A stretch of 32,008 nucleotides of DNA from Candidatus Bathyoplasma sp. NZ (GTDB taxonomy: Bacteria > Bacillota_I > Bacilli_A > MAG-NZ), in assembly GCA_013332095.1 (NCBI GenBank), contig JABENI010000017.1, positions 1 through 32,008 on the forward strand, given 5' to 3'. Below, piece after piece: positions 16,666 to 26,009 of this stretch (positions are counted from its first letter, which is position 1; each line of letters begins with the position of its first letter). The notes below the pieces were generated by a model. The model did no database searches. It was not told the origin of the DNA and saw only the letters and a list, made by a program, of their open reading frames with translations. The translations under genes were made by a program, and so were the position numbers.

Positions 16666-17641
16666 AAATCATCGTTGCATAGATTATCGCTTTAATCGTA
16701 TGCATTCTATTTTCTGCTTGGTCGAAAACTACCGCGTGTTTTGATTCATGCACTTGATCAGTAACTTCCATTTCCTTAATTCCATATTTTTGATATATTT
16801 CTAAACCAACTTTCGTCTTCAAATCATGGAAGGCCGGCAAACAGTGCATGTATATCACATCTTTTTTAGCATTTTTAATAATTTCAGAATTTATTTGATA
16901 TTTTTTCAAAAGTTCAATTCTTTGATCCCATACTTCATTTGGTTCGCCCATTGAAACCCAAACATCAGTGTACAAAACATCAGCATTTTTAGTAGCTTTC
17001 AGCGGATCAACTTCGATAATTAATTTGCCACCACTAATTAAATTAAGTTGTTGGCACTTTTCGGTAATTTCTCCATCGGGATTATATCTTTTGGGACAGG
17101 TTACTGTCAATTCTAATCCTAGTTTAGCCGCAATTATCATCAAGGAATGAGTAACATTATTATTGGCATTTCCTAAATAAACTATTTTTTGCTTGGCTAA
17201 TCCTCGGTGTTCGATAATTGTTAAAATATCCGCTAATGCTTGAGTAGGGTGATACTCATTTGTCAGTCCGTTCCATACTGGTACTCCTGCGTATTTACTT
17301 AAAGTTTCGACGATTTCTTGTCCGTATCCCCGGTATTCGATACCATCAAAGATTCTTCCTAACACTCTTGCCGTATCTTTAATGCTTTCTTTTTTTCCTA
17401 TCTGTGACCCAGTTGGTCCTAAATAGGTAGTTTTCATTCCTAAATCACTAGCTGCTACTTCAAAAGAACAACGGGTTCTAGTCGATTCTTTTTCAAAGAT
17501 TAAAACAATATTTTTACCTTTTAAAGGTTGGTTAATAATGCCAGCTTTTTTATCTGCTTTTAGTTTTATAGCTAAATCTATTAATTTCATAATTTCTTCT
17601 TTGGTGTAGTCTAAAAGGGTTAATAAACTTCTTCCTTTCAT
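16664..17641 (-). CDS. argF: Ornithine carbamoyltransferase
   Basis: The 325-residue protein shows all family signatures: carbamoyl phosphate-binding STRTR (53-57), HPTQ (131-134), the ornithine-binding DVWVSMGE (226-233) and HCLPAFHD (266-273). It makes citrulline from ornithine and carbamoyl phosphate. Its place as the last gene of a biosynthetic arg operon, next to argG and argH, favours the anabolic enzyme over a catabolic ArcB, although sequence alone cannot exclude use in both directions. It starts 4 bp after the argG stop. Confidence 0.95.
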   Translation of the reverse strand: MKGRSLLTLLDYTKEEIMKLIDLAIKLKADKKAGIINQPLKGKNIVLIFEKESTRTRCSFEVAASDLGMKTTYLGPTGSQIGKKESIKDTARVLGRIFDGIEYRGYGQEIVETLSKYAGVPVWNGLTNEYHPTQALADILTIIEHRGLAKQKIVYLGNANNNVTHSLMIIAAKLGLELTVTCPKRYNPDGEITEKCQQLNLISGGKLIIEVDPLKATKNADVLYTDVWVSMGEPNEVWDQRIELLKKYQINSEIIKNAKKDVIYMHCLPAFHDLKTKVGLEIYQKYGIKEMEVTDQVHESKHAVVFDQAENRMHTIKAIIYATMI

Positions 17642-17645
17642 AAAA

Positions 17646-18842
17646 TCACCCCTTTTTACTCATATTGATAATTTTACTACTCAGACTAAATAATTTTATA
17701 AATCCATCGGCATCGGCATGATTGTATAGTTCACTTTCCCCAAATGTACTTATTTCATCCATATATAGACATTGTTTGGCCGATCTAGTTGCTGGTAAGA
17801 CATTTCCTTTATAAAGTTTAAGTTTAATCACTCCGGAACAATTTTGATGTAACTTATCGATAAAACAATCCATCGCTTCTTTTAAAGGACTAAACCACAA
17901 TCCTTGATAAAGTATTTCGGCGTATGAAATTGACATGTGCTTTTTATAAGCTAAGGACTTGGCATCTAAACAAATACTTTCTAACTCTTTTAATGCTTCC
18001 ATTAAAATAGTTCCCCCTGGTGTTTCATAAATACCGCGTGACTTCATTCCTACTACTCTGTTTTCGACAATATCGGTAACCCCAATGGCGTGTTTCCCCC
18101 CCATTTTATTTAATAGGGTTAACAATTTTTCCCCATTTAAGCTCTCCCCATTTACTTTTTTAGGATAGCCTTCAACGAATTCAATTTCCACGTACTCCGG
18201 CGTATCAGAGGCTTTTTCTAATGTTTTAGTCATTAAATATAATTCATCTGCTTGATGCTCATTTTCTAAATACTCAATGTGTCCCCCTTCATGGGAAATA
18301 TGCCATAAATTATGATCACGCGAATAAATCTTTTCTTTCGTTACTGTCAGGGGAATATTTCTTTCATTAGCATAATCAATCGCTTGTTCTCTTGAGACAA
18401 TGTCCCATTCTCTCCACGGAGCAATAATTTTAATTGAGGGGTCTAACGCAGCAATCCCTGTTTCAAAACGAACTTGGTCATTTCCTTTACCTGTACAGCC
18501 GTGACAAATATATTTTGCTCCTTCTTTTTGCGCAACTTTAACTAATTCTCTGGCGATTAGTGGTCTGGCGTAAGCCGTTCCTAATAAATATTTTTCTTCA
18601 TAAACGGCTAGTGCTTTTAACCCCCGAAAAGCAAATTTTTCCACAAACTCATTTTTAACATCGATGACGTACGCTTTCGAAGCTCCTGATAATTTAGCTT
18701 TTTCTTCAATTTTACTTAAATCATCATCTTGTCCAACATCAACACAGACGGCAATTACTTCTAATTCATAATTTTCTTTAATCCAAGGAATGATTATTGA
18801 AGTATCTAATCCTCCTGAATATGCTAAGACTACTTTTTCCAT
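17646..18842 (-). CDS. argG: Argininosuccinate synthase
   Basis: The start is set at ATG 18842, giving 398 residues. It is preceded by GAGGAA at good spacing and begins MEKVVLAYSGGLDTS, the normal ArgG N-terminus. An in-frame ATG at 18857 is possible but less likely. The ATP-binding SGGLDTS (9-15), CTGKGNDQVRFE and YSRDHNLWHISHEGG are family marks. It joins citrulline and aspartate at the cost of ATP. The ribosome site overlaps the argH stop, suggesting coupled translation. Confidence 0.96.
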   Translation of the reverse strand: MEKVVLAYSGGLDTSIIIPWIKENYELEVIAVCVDVGQDDDLSKIEEKAKLSGASKAYVIDVKNEFVEKFAFRGLKALAVYEEKYLLGTAYARPLIARELVKVAQKEGAKYICHGCTGKGNDQVRFETGIAALDPSIKIIAPWREWDIVSREQAIDYANERNIPLTVTKEKIYSRDHNLWHISHEGGHIEYLENEHQADELYLMTKTLEKASDTPEYVEIEFVEGYPKKVNGESLNGEKLLTLLNKMGGKHAIGVTDIVENRVVGMKSRGIYETPGGTILMEALKELESICLDAKSLAYKKHMSISYAEILYQGLWFSPLKEAMDCFIDKLHQNCSGVIKLKLYKGNVLPATRSAKQCLYMDEISTFGESELYNHADADGFIKLFSLSSKIINMSKKG

Positions 18843-18853
18843 TTTTAATTTCC

Positions 18854-20173
18854 TCACTTTCTAATTTCTACCTTATTTCCCATTTTTAAAAGATTTTCAT
18901 AATCGATATACTGATAAACGCTATCTTCTATTAACTGACAAAACTGTTTTAATTTAGTCAATTCGATATCTTCGATAGCCAAATTATTTTGTTCACCGTA
19001 TTGAACGATTTTCCCTACTACTTCGTGAGCATCTCTAAAAAACATTCCTTTATTAACTAAATAATCAGCTAGAGCGGTAGCATTTAAAAATCCTCCTTTT
19101 ACTGCTTTTTTTAAATTATCCGGATTAACTTTTAAAGTTTCTAACATCCCTGTTAAAATTGTCACACAATCCGCTGTTGTATCAATCGCATCGAAAAATG
19201 CTTCTTTATCCTCTTGCATGTCTTTGTTGTAAGTTAAAGTTAAACCTTTTAAAGTTACTAGTAAGGTAATTAAATTTCCATAAACTCTTCCTGTTTTTCC
19301 TCTTATTAGTTCCGCCCCATCTGGATTTTTTTTCTGAGGCATTATCGAACTACCTGTCGAGTAAGAACTATCAATAGTTACAAACTTAAACTCTTGTGAA
19401 CTCCAGATGATTAATTCTTCGCTAATTCTACTCATATGCATCATTAAAATCGCAAAACAACTCATCAGTTCTAGTAAATAATCACGGTCACTGACCCCGT
19501 CCATAAAGTTATCTACTGGCTTGGAAAAACCTAAAATATTAGCTGTCAACTCACGGTCAATATTATGCGTCGTTCCAGCTAGTGCCCCACAACCTAACGG
19601 ACTTTCATCCATAATTACCAAAGCATTGTTAATTCTTAAAATATCCCGTTTAAACATCTGGTAATAAGCCAGCAGATGGTATTTAAAAGTTACTACTTGT
19701 GCTCTTTGTAAATGAGTATATCCCGGCATTAGATAGTTATTGTTGTTGGCTAATACTTCGACTACCTCGTTTAATTTATTTAACTTTTCTAACAACAAAT
19801 TAGTAATTTTTTTCGTGTACAATTTCATATCTACCGCTACTTGGTCATTTCTTGATCTCCCTGTATGGAGTTTTTTGCCGACATCACCAATTCTTCTAGT
19901 AAGTTCGATTTCCACGAAACTGTGGATATCCTCATAACTATCAGCAATAATTAATTCTCCTGATTCGATATCGTTTAAGATCTGTTTTAATTCTTTTTCA
20001 ATTACTAAGTATTCTTCTTTTGAAACAATTTTACTTTGATAAAGCATTTCTACATGTGCTAAACTCCCTTGAATATCTTCATAGTAAAATCTTTTATCAA
20101 ATTTTATTGAACTGTTAAACTTATCCATAATTTGTTCTACTTCTTTATCAAATCTGCCGCCCCATAGTTTCAT
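18854..20173 (-). CDS. argH: Argininosuccinate lyase
   Basis: The 439-residue protein begins MKLWGGRF, as ArgH usually does. It has LHTGRSRNDQVAVD (102-115), the catalytic His154 in PGYTHLQRAQ and the fumarase-superfamily signature GSSIMPQKKNPD (274-285) with its catalytic Ser. It splits argininosuccinate into arginine and fumarate, the final step. The start shares one base with the argD stop (TAATG on the minus strand). Gene order argH before argG is the reverse of the common argGH. Confidence 0.97.
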   Translation of the reverse strand: MKLWGGRFDKEVEQIMDKFNSSIKFDKRFYYEDIQGSLAHVEMLYQSKIVSKEEYLVIEKELKQILNDIESGELIIADSYEDIHSFVEIELTRRIGDVGKKLHTGRSRNDQVAVDMKLYTKKITNLLLEKLNKLNEVVEVLANNNNYLMPGYTHLQRAQVVTFKYHLLAYYQMFKRDILRINNALVIMDESPLGCGALAGTTHNIDRELTANILGFSKPVDNFMDGVSDRDYLLELMSCFAILMMHMSRISEELIIWSSQEFKFVTIDSSYSTGSSIMPQKKNPDGAELIRGKTGRVYGNLITLLVTLKGLTLTYNKDMQEDKEAFFDAIDTTADCVTILTGMLETLKVNPDNLKKAVKGGFLNATALADYLVNKGMFFRDAHEVVGKIVQYGEQNNLAIEDIELTKLKQFCQLIEDSVYQYIDYENLLKMGNKVEIRK

Positions 20174-21348
20174 TAGTTATCTCCTTTTTCATAAGTAGCT
20201 AAAACTTCACTTAAAATAGCAATCGCTTGATCTACATCTTCTTTTTTAATTACTAACGGTGGCACTAGTCTAAAGGTGTTTGTTCCCGCTCTAGCAATTA
20301 ACAACCCTTTTTCCAGACATTTTTCAATTATTATCGCTGAATCAATGGTTAATTCAACACCGACTAGTAAACCGTATCCTCTGATGTTTTTCAGCAAATT
20401 GCTTTCTATTTGATTTAATTTTTCAAACAAATATTTGGACATTTGCTTGACGTTTGTAAGTATTCCGTTTTCAACAACTTCGGTTAAAACATAATCGATT
20501 GCCGTACTAGCTAATAAATTTCCCCCAAAAGTACTTCCGTGAGTTCCGGGGGTGATTGCCGTAGCTACTTTTTTGGTAACTAAAGTCGCACCTAACGGAA
20601 ATCCTCCGCCTAACCCTTTAGCCGTTGTCACTATATCTGGCTTAAGATTGTACTTTTGATAACTGTATAAGTAACCACTTCTCCCCACACCAGTTTGTAC
20701 TTCATCGATAATCAGTAAGATCTTTAACTCATCGCATAATTTTCTAACGTCGTGAATATAATCATAATCAGCTTCAATCATTCCACCTTCACACTGCATT
20801 AATTCTAAAATAACCGCACAGGTATTAGCAGTTATTGCTTTCTTTAAAGAAGTTATGTCGTTGTATTCACAATGTCTCACTCCTGGAAGTAACGGTACAA
20901 ATGGTGCTTGATATTTTGCTTGGCCAGTTAACGTGAGTGCTCCTAATGTTCGCCCGTGAAAAGAATTTTTAGCGGAAATAATTTCAAACTTCTCTTTTCC
21001 TAATTTTTCTTTTCCATATATTCTCGCAAACTTGATAGCTGCTTCCACAGCCTCAGTTCCACTGTTACAAATAAACACTCGGTCCATTCCACTATATTTT
21101 TTTAACTTTTCTGCTGCCGTTACGCCAATTTGATGTTGATACAAGTTAGACACATGCATTAATTTATCGATTTGATTTTTTAAAGCATTTTTAAAGCCTT
21201 CGTTACTATAACCTAAAGAATTAACAGCTATGCCTGCTACAAAATCTAAATATTTTTTGCCAGTATTGTCATATAGATAAACACCCTTTCCCGATTCAAA
21301 TGTTAAATCCGGTACTCCATAAGTGTTGACAAACAGATCTTTATACAT
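20173..21348 (-). CDS. argD: Acetylornithine aminotransferase
   Basis: The 391-residue class III PLP enzyme has CNSGTEAVEAAIKFAR (94-109), SFHGRTLGAL (129-138), the cofactor-binding Asp in IIDEVQTGVGRSG (213-225) and the Schiff-base Lys244 in TTAKGLGGGFPLGA. It transfers an amino group from glutamate to N-acetylglutamate semialdehyde. Family members can also act on related substrates, for example in lysine synthesis, but the operon places it in arginine synthesis. One-base TAATG overlaps join it to argB before and argH after. Confidence 0.95.
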   Translation of the reverse strand: MYKDLFVNTYGVPDLTFESGKGVYLYDNTGKKYLDFVAGIAVNSLGYSNEGFKNALKNQIDKLMHVSNLYQHQIGVTAAEKLKKYSGMDRVFICNSGTEAVEAAIKFARIYGKEKLGKEKFEIISAKNSFHGRTLGALTLTGQAKYQAPFVPLLPGVRHCEYNDITSLKKAITANTCAVILELMQCEGGMIEADYDYIHDVRKLCDELKILLIIDEVQTGVGRSGYLYSYQKYNLKPDIVTTAKGLGGGFPLGATLVTKKVATAITPGTHGSTFGGNLLASTAIDYVLTEVVENGILTNVKQMSKYLFEKLNQIESNLLKNIRGYGLLVGVELTIDSAIIIEKCLEKGLLIARAGTNTFRLVPPLVIKKEDVDQAIAILSEVLATYEKGDN

Positions 21349-22217
21349 TATTTTTCCTCCTTGAATAGCGTTCCGATACCCTTTTTAGTTAATAACTCTA
21401 AAATCATACTATGTTGAATAGTTCCATCAATAATATGAACATTTTTCACACCATCTTTTACTGCTTTTAAACAGCAATCTACTTTGGGAATCATGCCATC
21501 GCTAATTATTTTACTTTTAATTAATTTTTCGCCATCTTTTAAATCAATTAGGGTTATTAAGGAATTTGGATCTTCTTTATCTTTTAAAACACCCACGACG
21601 TTAGTCAAAAAAATTAATTTTTCGGATTTTAAACTACTGGCAATTGCCGCTGCTACATCATCAGCGTTAATGTTACAAGTATTTCCCTCATCATCAATTC
21701 CAATAGGAGCGATAACCGGGATAATTCCTTGATCGAGTAAAGAGTTAATAAATTTTGTATTTACTTCTTTCACTGTTCCCACAAAACCAATATCACCATT
21801 TTTTACTTTATCTACTTTTAATAAATTAGCATCTAATCCACTTAAACCAACTGCTTCTAAGTTGTGTTGACCGATTAATTTAACAATATTTTTATTTATT
21901 TTACCTGCTAGAACCATTTGAACGACATCGATTGTTTGCTCATCAGTTACTCTTAAACCATCTAAAAATTCCGATTTTATTTGCAGATCATTTAACATCT
22001 GGGTAATTGCTAATCCCCCACCGTGGACTAAAATAGGTTTCATCCCAATTAATCTCATTAAGACAATGTCTTCGATAATATTTTCAATCATCCTTGCTTC
22101 TTGCATCGAACTTCCACCGTATTTAACAACTATTTTTTTACCGGAAAACTTTTTAATATACGGTAGCGCCTCGACTAAAGTGCTCGCTTTCTCTAAATAT
22201 TTTTCTAAATTTACCAT
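21348..22217 (-). CDS. argB: Acetylglutamate kinase
   Basis: The 289-residue amino acid kinase has KYGGSSMQ (33-40), LVHGGGLAI, the NINADDVAAAIAS segment and GMIPKVDCCLKAV. It phosphorylates N-acetylglutamate. The length (about 290) and the N-terminal extension of about 20 residues before the first strand resemble the hexameric, arginine-inhibited ArgB type, so feedback control by arginine is plausible but unproven. Its start overlaps the argJ stop by one base. Confidence 0.96.
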   Translation of the reverse strand: MVNLEKYLEKASTLVEALPYIKKFSGKKIVVKYGGSSMQEARMIENIIEDIVLMRLIGMKPILVHGGGLAITQMLNDLQIKSEFLDGLRVTDEQTIDVVQMVLAGKINKNIVKLIGQHNLEAVGLSGLDANLLKVDKVKNGDIGFVGTVKEVNTKFINSLLDQGIIPVIAPIGIDDEGNTCNINADDVAAAIASSLKSEKLIFLTNVVGVLKDKEDPNSLITLIDLKDGEKLIKSKIISDGMIPKVDCCLKAVKDGVKNVHIIDGTIQHSMILELLTKKGIGTLFKEEK

Positions 22218-23437
22218 TAGCTTCGATACTCCCCATTAATTTTTATATACTGATAACTTAAATCACAGCCCCAAGCTTTTGTGCTGATGTCGCCTTGATT
22301 CAATTCAATATCAATAAGTAACTCTTTTTTATTTAAAATCTCCAACGCTTTTTCTTCACTAAATGCAACTGGACTGCCCTTTTCAAACAATAAAATGCTA
22401 TTGGTAAAGTCAGAAATTTTTAAAATTATTTTATTTAAATCAAAGTGGCTTTTGGAATACCCCATGGCACAAACAATTCTTCCCCAATTAGCATCACTAC
22501 CAAAGATAGCCGTTTTAACTAAACTTGAGGAAGCCACACTCAAAGCAATTTTTTTTACTTCTGCTAGATTTTTTCCACCCTTTACTGCTACTTCAAACAT
22601 TTTGGTAGCACCTTCACCATCTTTGATAATTTCTTTTGCTAAATATTCATTAACAAAATACAATGCTTCTTTAAATTTATAATAATCCTGACCTTTACTT
22701 GTTATTTTTTGATTACCACTCAGACCATTGGCCATCACTAAAATAGTGTCGTTTGTTGAAGTATCACCATCAACGGTTATCATATTATAAGTATCATCGG
22801 TAATTTCTAAAACTAATTTGTCTAATAATTTTTTATCAATAGCTACATCAGTCGTTACAAAAGCTAACATCGTTCCCATGTTCGGATGAATCATCCCTGA
22901 ACCTTTCGACATTCCCCCAATTTTAACAACTTTACCTGCTAATTCGATTTCTACTGCTATTTCTTTTTTTCTAGTATCAGTTGTTAGTATCGCTTCACTA
23001 GCATTGTTGTCCACTTCTAATCCTGAACTTAAAGTTGGAGCTATTTTTTTTATTCCCCGAACAATTTTTTCAATTGGTAAAATTACTCCGATTACTCCTG
23101 TCGAACAAACGTATACTTCTGCACTGTCCACGTTTAAACTTTTCGCGGCAGTTTCACAGATCAATTCAGCATGCTCATAACCTAATAGTCCGGTACAAGC
23201 ATTAGCGTTTCCACTATTGATGACCACTGCTTTAAATTTATTTCTGTTTTTAAGTTTATCAATAGCTAATTGAACTGGAGCAGCTTTGACAATATTTTTA
23301 GTAAATGCCCCTGCTACAATTGCCTCAGCATCAGTGTAAATAACAGCCAAATCTTTTTTTAATTTGCGGATACCACAGTTTATTCCGTTAGTTAAAAAGC
23401 CTTTTGCTGCGGTAACGCCACCTTTAATAATTTTCAT
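22217..23437 (-). CDS. argJ: Glutamate N-acetyltransferase (ornithine acetyltransferase)
   Basis: The 406-residue protein has the self-cleaving ArgJ layout: VINSGNANACTG (72-83), VCSTGVIG (110-117), and KGSGMIHPNMGTMLAFVTTD (178-197) with the nucleophile Thr189 following Gly188, where the precursor is cut into alpha and beta chains. It recycles the acetyl group from N-acetylornithine to glutamate. No argA or argE is present here, fitting the cyclic pathway. Whether it also uses acetyl-CoA cannot be told by eye. GGAGGG precedes the ATG, 11 bp after argC. Confidence 0.96.
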   Translation of the reverse strand: MKIIKGGVTAAKGFLTNGINCGIRKLKKDLAVIYTDAEAIVAGAFTKNIVKAAPVQLAIDKLKNRNKFKAVVINSGNANACTGLLGYEHAELICETAAKSLNVDSAEVYVCSTGVIGVILPIEKIVRGIKKIAPTLSSGLEVDNNASEAILTTDTRKKEIAVEIELAGKVVKIGGMSKGSGMIHPNMGTMLAFVTTDVAIDKKLLDKLVLEITDDTYNMITVDGDTSTNDTILVMANGLSGNQKITSKGQDYYKFKEALYFVNEYLAKEIIKDGEGATKMFEVAVKGGKNLAEVKKIALSVASSSLVKTAIFGSDANWGRIVCAMGYSKSHFDLNKIILKISDFTNSILLFEKGSPVAFSEEKALEILNKKELLIDIELNQGDISTKAWGCDLSYQYIKINGEYRS

Positions 23438-23448
23438 ACTAACCCTCC

Positions 23449-24495
23449 TTATAAAAACATTGGGATTATTTTCAATCCACTATTTTCTGCCAATCCAAAC
23501 ATTAAGTTCATATTTTGGATGGCTTGACCTGCTGCCCCTTTTACTAAATTATCAATACTAGAAATCACGATAATTCGCTTGGTTCTTTGATCAATTTTAA
23601 AATTAATATCGCAGTAGTTCGAACCTTTCACTAAATTAGTTTCTGGATAACTATTTTCTTTTAACAACCTGATGAATTGTTCACCTTTATAATAATTTTG
23701 ATATTTTTTTTTAATTTCCTCATAACTGTATTGCTTGCTTAAATTAGCATAGGCGGTTACTAAAATACCTCTGTTCATCGGTAATAAGTGCGGGGTAAAA
23801 TTTACTACTATCGGTTTTTTAGCAACATAACTCAATTGTTCTTCAATTTCTGGTGTATGTCGGTGATTCGCTATTCCATACGCTTTGTAACTTTCATTAC
23901 ACTCGGTATAATGAGTTGTTGCATCTGGTTTTCTTCCTGCTCCGGTAATTCCACTCGCCCCATTGATAATTATTGATTTTTCATCAATTAAATTCGCTGC
24001 TAATAAAGGCGACAAGGCTAAAATTGAGGCCGTAGTATAACACCCGGGATTACCAACAATTCTGCTTTTTTTTATTTTTTCTCTATTCAATTCAGATAAA
24101 CCATACACTGCTTCTTTTAAAACATCAGTCGATAAATGTTCAGTTTTGTACCATTCTTGATAAACGTTGACATCTTGCAGTCTAAAATCCGCCCCTAAAT
24201 CGATGACTTTAACTTTTTTCAACAACAGATCATCGATTAATCCCGAAGTAATTCCATGAGGTAGCGCAAAGAAAATCACATCTACTTCTTCACTAAATTT
24301 AGCAATATCTTGTTTTTGACAACGTTCAGGATAAATATTTACAAAATTTCTAAATACTTCACTATACTCTTTATCGACATAAGATTGGGAAGTTATTCCT
24401 TTTAAACACACATTTGGGTGATTTAGTAATAGTCTGACCAATTCTTCACCAACATAACCGGTAGCTCCTACTACTAAGACATTTATTTTTTTCAT
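23449..24495 (-). CDS. argC: N-acetyl-gamma-glutamyl-phosphate reductase
   Basis: The 348-residue protein has the NADP-binding VVGATGYVGEELVRLL (8-23), FFALPHGITS, and the catalytic Cys152 in GNPGCYTTASILAL with the conserved HRHTPEI (211-217). It reduces N-acetylglutamyl phosphate to the semialdehyde. It is the first gene of the argCJBDHGF operon, has a strong AGGAGG site, and lies directly behind two T-box riboswitches that would control the whole operon. Confidence 0.96.
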   Translation of the reverse strand: MKKINVLVVGATGYVGEELVRLLLNHPNVCLKGITSQSYVDKEYSEVFRNFVNIYPERCQKQDIAKFSEEVDVIFFALPHGITSGLIDDLLLKKVKVIDLGADFRLQDVNVYQEWYKTEHLSTDVLKEAVYGLSELNREKIKKSRIVGNPGCYTTASILALSPLLAANLIDEKSIIINGASGITGAGRKPDATTHYTECNESYKAYGIANHRHTPEIEEQLSYVAKKPIVVNFTPHLLPMNRGILVTAYANLSKQYSYEEIKKKYQNYYKGEQFIRLLKENSYPETNLVKGSNYCDINFKIDQRTKRIIVISSIDNLVKGAAGQAIQNMNLMFGLAENSGLKIIPMFL

Positions 24496-24517
24496 ATTAT
24501 TTTCCTCCTTTTAAAGC

Positions 24518-24760
24518 AAAAAATCCTTAAATTTAATCTAAGGACGAATTACCGTGTTACCACCTTAGTTCATAATTAAAAACAACTATGCACTCTTAAT
24601 CGTTTAACGCACAATTGACGTATTAGCCTCACTATTCGACTAACAAGTTCACAGACACGTTCGTAACTCTTAAAATACTGTTTCACACCAACCAACAGTT
24701 CTCTTTGCTTTTAATAGTTTACTACTACTTCTGTTCTAGACTTTATTTAGTTTTTACCTA
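24518..24760 (-). promoter_or_regulatory. T-box riboswitch 2 (arginine), proximal to argC
   Basis: On the minus strand the T-box core reads AAGGTGGTAACACGG and ends TTCGTCCTT (24541-24570). An overlapping terminator pairs TCCTTA with TAAGGA before a T run (24518-24546). Upstream is stem I, with ACAG / CTGT pairs, the GGTGTGAAAC element and a specifier region reading TTACGAACGTGTC. CGT (24657-24659) or CGA in it would select tRNA-Arg. The core deviates from consensus (AACACG where ACCGCG is usual), but the TGGT that pairs with the tRNA acceptor end is kept. Confidence 0.88.
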
Positions 24761-24765
24761 AAATC

Positions 24766-25018
24766 AAAAAAAATCCTCATAAATATATGTTTTCATATAT
24801 CAAAGGACGAATTATCGCGGTACCACCTTAATTCATAATTAAAAATAATTATGCTCTCAAATGTTTAACGCACAACTTACGTGTCAGCCTGATTATTCAT
24901 TTCGACTAACAAAGTTCACAGACACGTTCGTAAATTTTAAAACACTGTTTCACACCAAACAACAGCTCTCTTTAGTTTTAATAATTTCTACTACTTCTGT
25001 TCATAACTTTATTCTACT
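24766..25018 (-). promoter_or_regulatory. T-box riboswitch 1 (arginine), promoter-proximal
   Basis: The T-box core is near consensus: AAGGTGGTACCGCG, then ATTCGTCCTTT (24802-24830, minus strand). Its terminator pairs TCCT and ATATATG with CATATAT and AGGA, followed by seven T (24766-24808). Stem I begins near 25000 with AAAGTT / AACTTT and ACAG / CTGT, and has GGTGTGAAAC at the apical side. The specifier region again reads TTACGAACGTGTC, with CGT at 24924-24926. It is very similar to T-box 2, so the pair probably arose by duplication. Confidence 0.92.
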
Positions 25019-25024
25019 TCTCCA

Positions 25025-25052
25025 ATAATAACACATATAATATTTTTGTCAA
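25025..25052 (-). promoter_or_regulatory. arg operon promoter
   Basis: On the minus strand, -35 TTGACA (25047-25052) and -10 TATTAT (25025-25030, preceded by TGT as in an extended -10) are 16 bp apart. No second promoter is visible between the two T-boxes, so one transcript passes both. Confidence 0.82.
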
Positions 25053-25124
25053 CAAAATCCATTTATTTATTTTTAGCATCTACTAATATATTTTCATTAA
25101 TTTACTTACTATCGTTAAATATCA

Positions 25125-25153
25125 TTGACTTTTACCACAATTAAATATATAAT
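25125..25153 (+). promoter_or_regulatory. tRNA-Leu promoter
   Basis: -35 TTGACT (25125-25130) and -10 TATAAT (25148-25153) with a 17-bp spacer lie about 20 bp before the mature tRNA 5' end. Confidence 0.8.
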
Positions 25154-25171
25154 GTTATAGCATTCAATTAT

Positions 25172-25254
25172 GCGGGTATGGCGGAATTGGCAGACGCGCT
25201 AGATTTAGGCTCTAGTTCTTCGGAGTGCAAGTTCAACTCTTGTTACCCGCACCA
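25172..25254 (+). tRNA. tRNA-Leu (anticodon UAG)
   Basis: Acceptor arms GCGGGTA and TACCCGC pair, followed by A and an encoded CCA. The anticodon stem CTAGA / TCTAG encloses the loop TTTAGGC, giving anticodon TAG. A variable arm (TTCTTCGGAG) and a T-arm with TTCAACT are present, as in leucine tRNAs. Confidence 0.96.
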
Positions 25255-25257
25255 TAA

Positions 25258-25290
25258 AATAACTAGCATAAATTGCTAGTTTTATTTTAC
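25258..25290 (+). terminator. Terminator after tRNA-Leu
   Basis: AACTAGCA (25261-25268) pairs with TGCTAGTT (25274-25281), followed by TTATTTTA. Confidence 0.7.
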
Positions 25291-25369
25291 CTCAATGTTC
25301 TGCTTAAACTAAAGTTTTTTAATAGTAAAATATTAATTTATTTTACTAAAATAAGATAAAAGGTGGCCG

Positions 25370-25996
25370 ATGATGATAATGATAAATAAAAAATTAAAAG
25401 CTTATATTTTAGCCGATATTAGACCAATCTATCATACTTTTGACAACGCCCACAATACTGAGCATTTTAATGATGTTATCCAACAAAGTTTAAAGTTAGC
25501 AAAAAAAATAAATAGTGAGAAAAAAACAATTGATGTAAACATGGTTTATACGATTGCTGCCTTTCACGATTTAGGCGTTGCTGTAGATAGAGAAACACAT
25601 CACCTTGAATCGGCTAAGATTTTAAGAAACGATGACTTTATCAAATGGTTTTATACTAAAAAACAAATTGATACCATGGCGGAAGCTATCGAAGATCACC
25701 GCGCTTCTGGGGATACCCCTAGAAACGTCTACGGTAAAATAATTTCGGATGGTGATCGAATATACGACTACAAAAAAATATTGACTCGTTGTATTAAGTA
25801 TCGCCTTGATTTAGATGAAGAGACACAATTTATTGAAACACGCAAACACATTTTCGAAAAATATTCGAGTATGGGTTATTTAAAAGAGTTTTATTTTAGA
25901 GAAAAAAATTCGGTAGTCCAAGAAAAATTCGATTTGTTTTGCAGTGATGATGATTTTGCTAAACATGAGTTTAATAAAATACGCAAAAAAATATAA
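25370..25996 (+). CDS. HD-domain phosphohydrolase family protein
   Basis: The 208-residue protein has an HD-domain metal site: His32 region (NTEHFNDV), the His66-Asp67 pair (AAFHDLG), His110 (EAIEDHRAS) and Asp residues in ISDGDRIYD (126-134). This arrangement matches small YedJ-like HD hydrolases, which act on nucleotides or other phosphate esters, but the substrate cannot be predicted. AGGTGG precedes a cluster of in-frame ATG codons (25370, 25373, 25379), so the exact start is uncertain. It appears monocistronic, with its own terminator at 26010-26042. Confidence 0.78.
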   Translation: MMIMINKKLKAYILADIRPIYHTFDNAHNTEHFNDVIQQSLKLAKKINSEKKTIDVNMVYTIAAFHDLGVAVDRETHHLESAKILRNDDFIKWFYTKKQIDTMAEAIEDHRASGDTPRNVYGKIISDGDRIYDYKKILTRCIKYRLDLDEETQFIETRKHIFEKYSSMGYLKEFYFREKNSVVQEKFDLFCSDDDFAKHEFNKIRKKI

Positions 25997-26009
25997 ATAG
26001 ATAACTACA

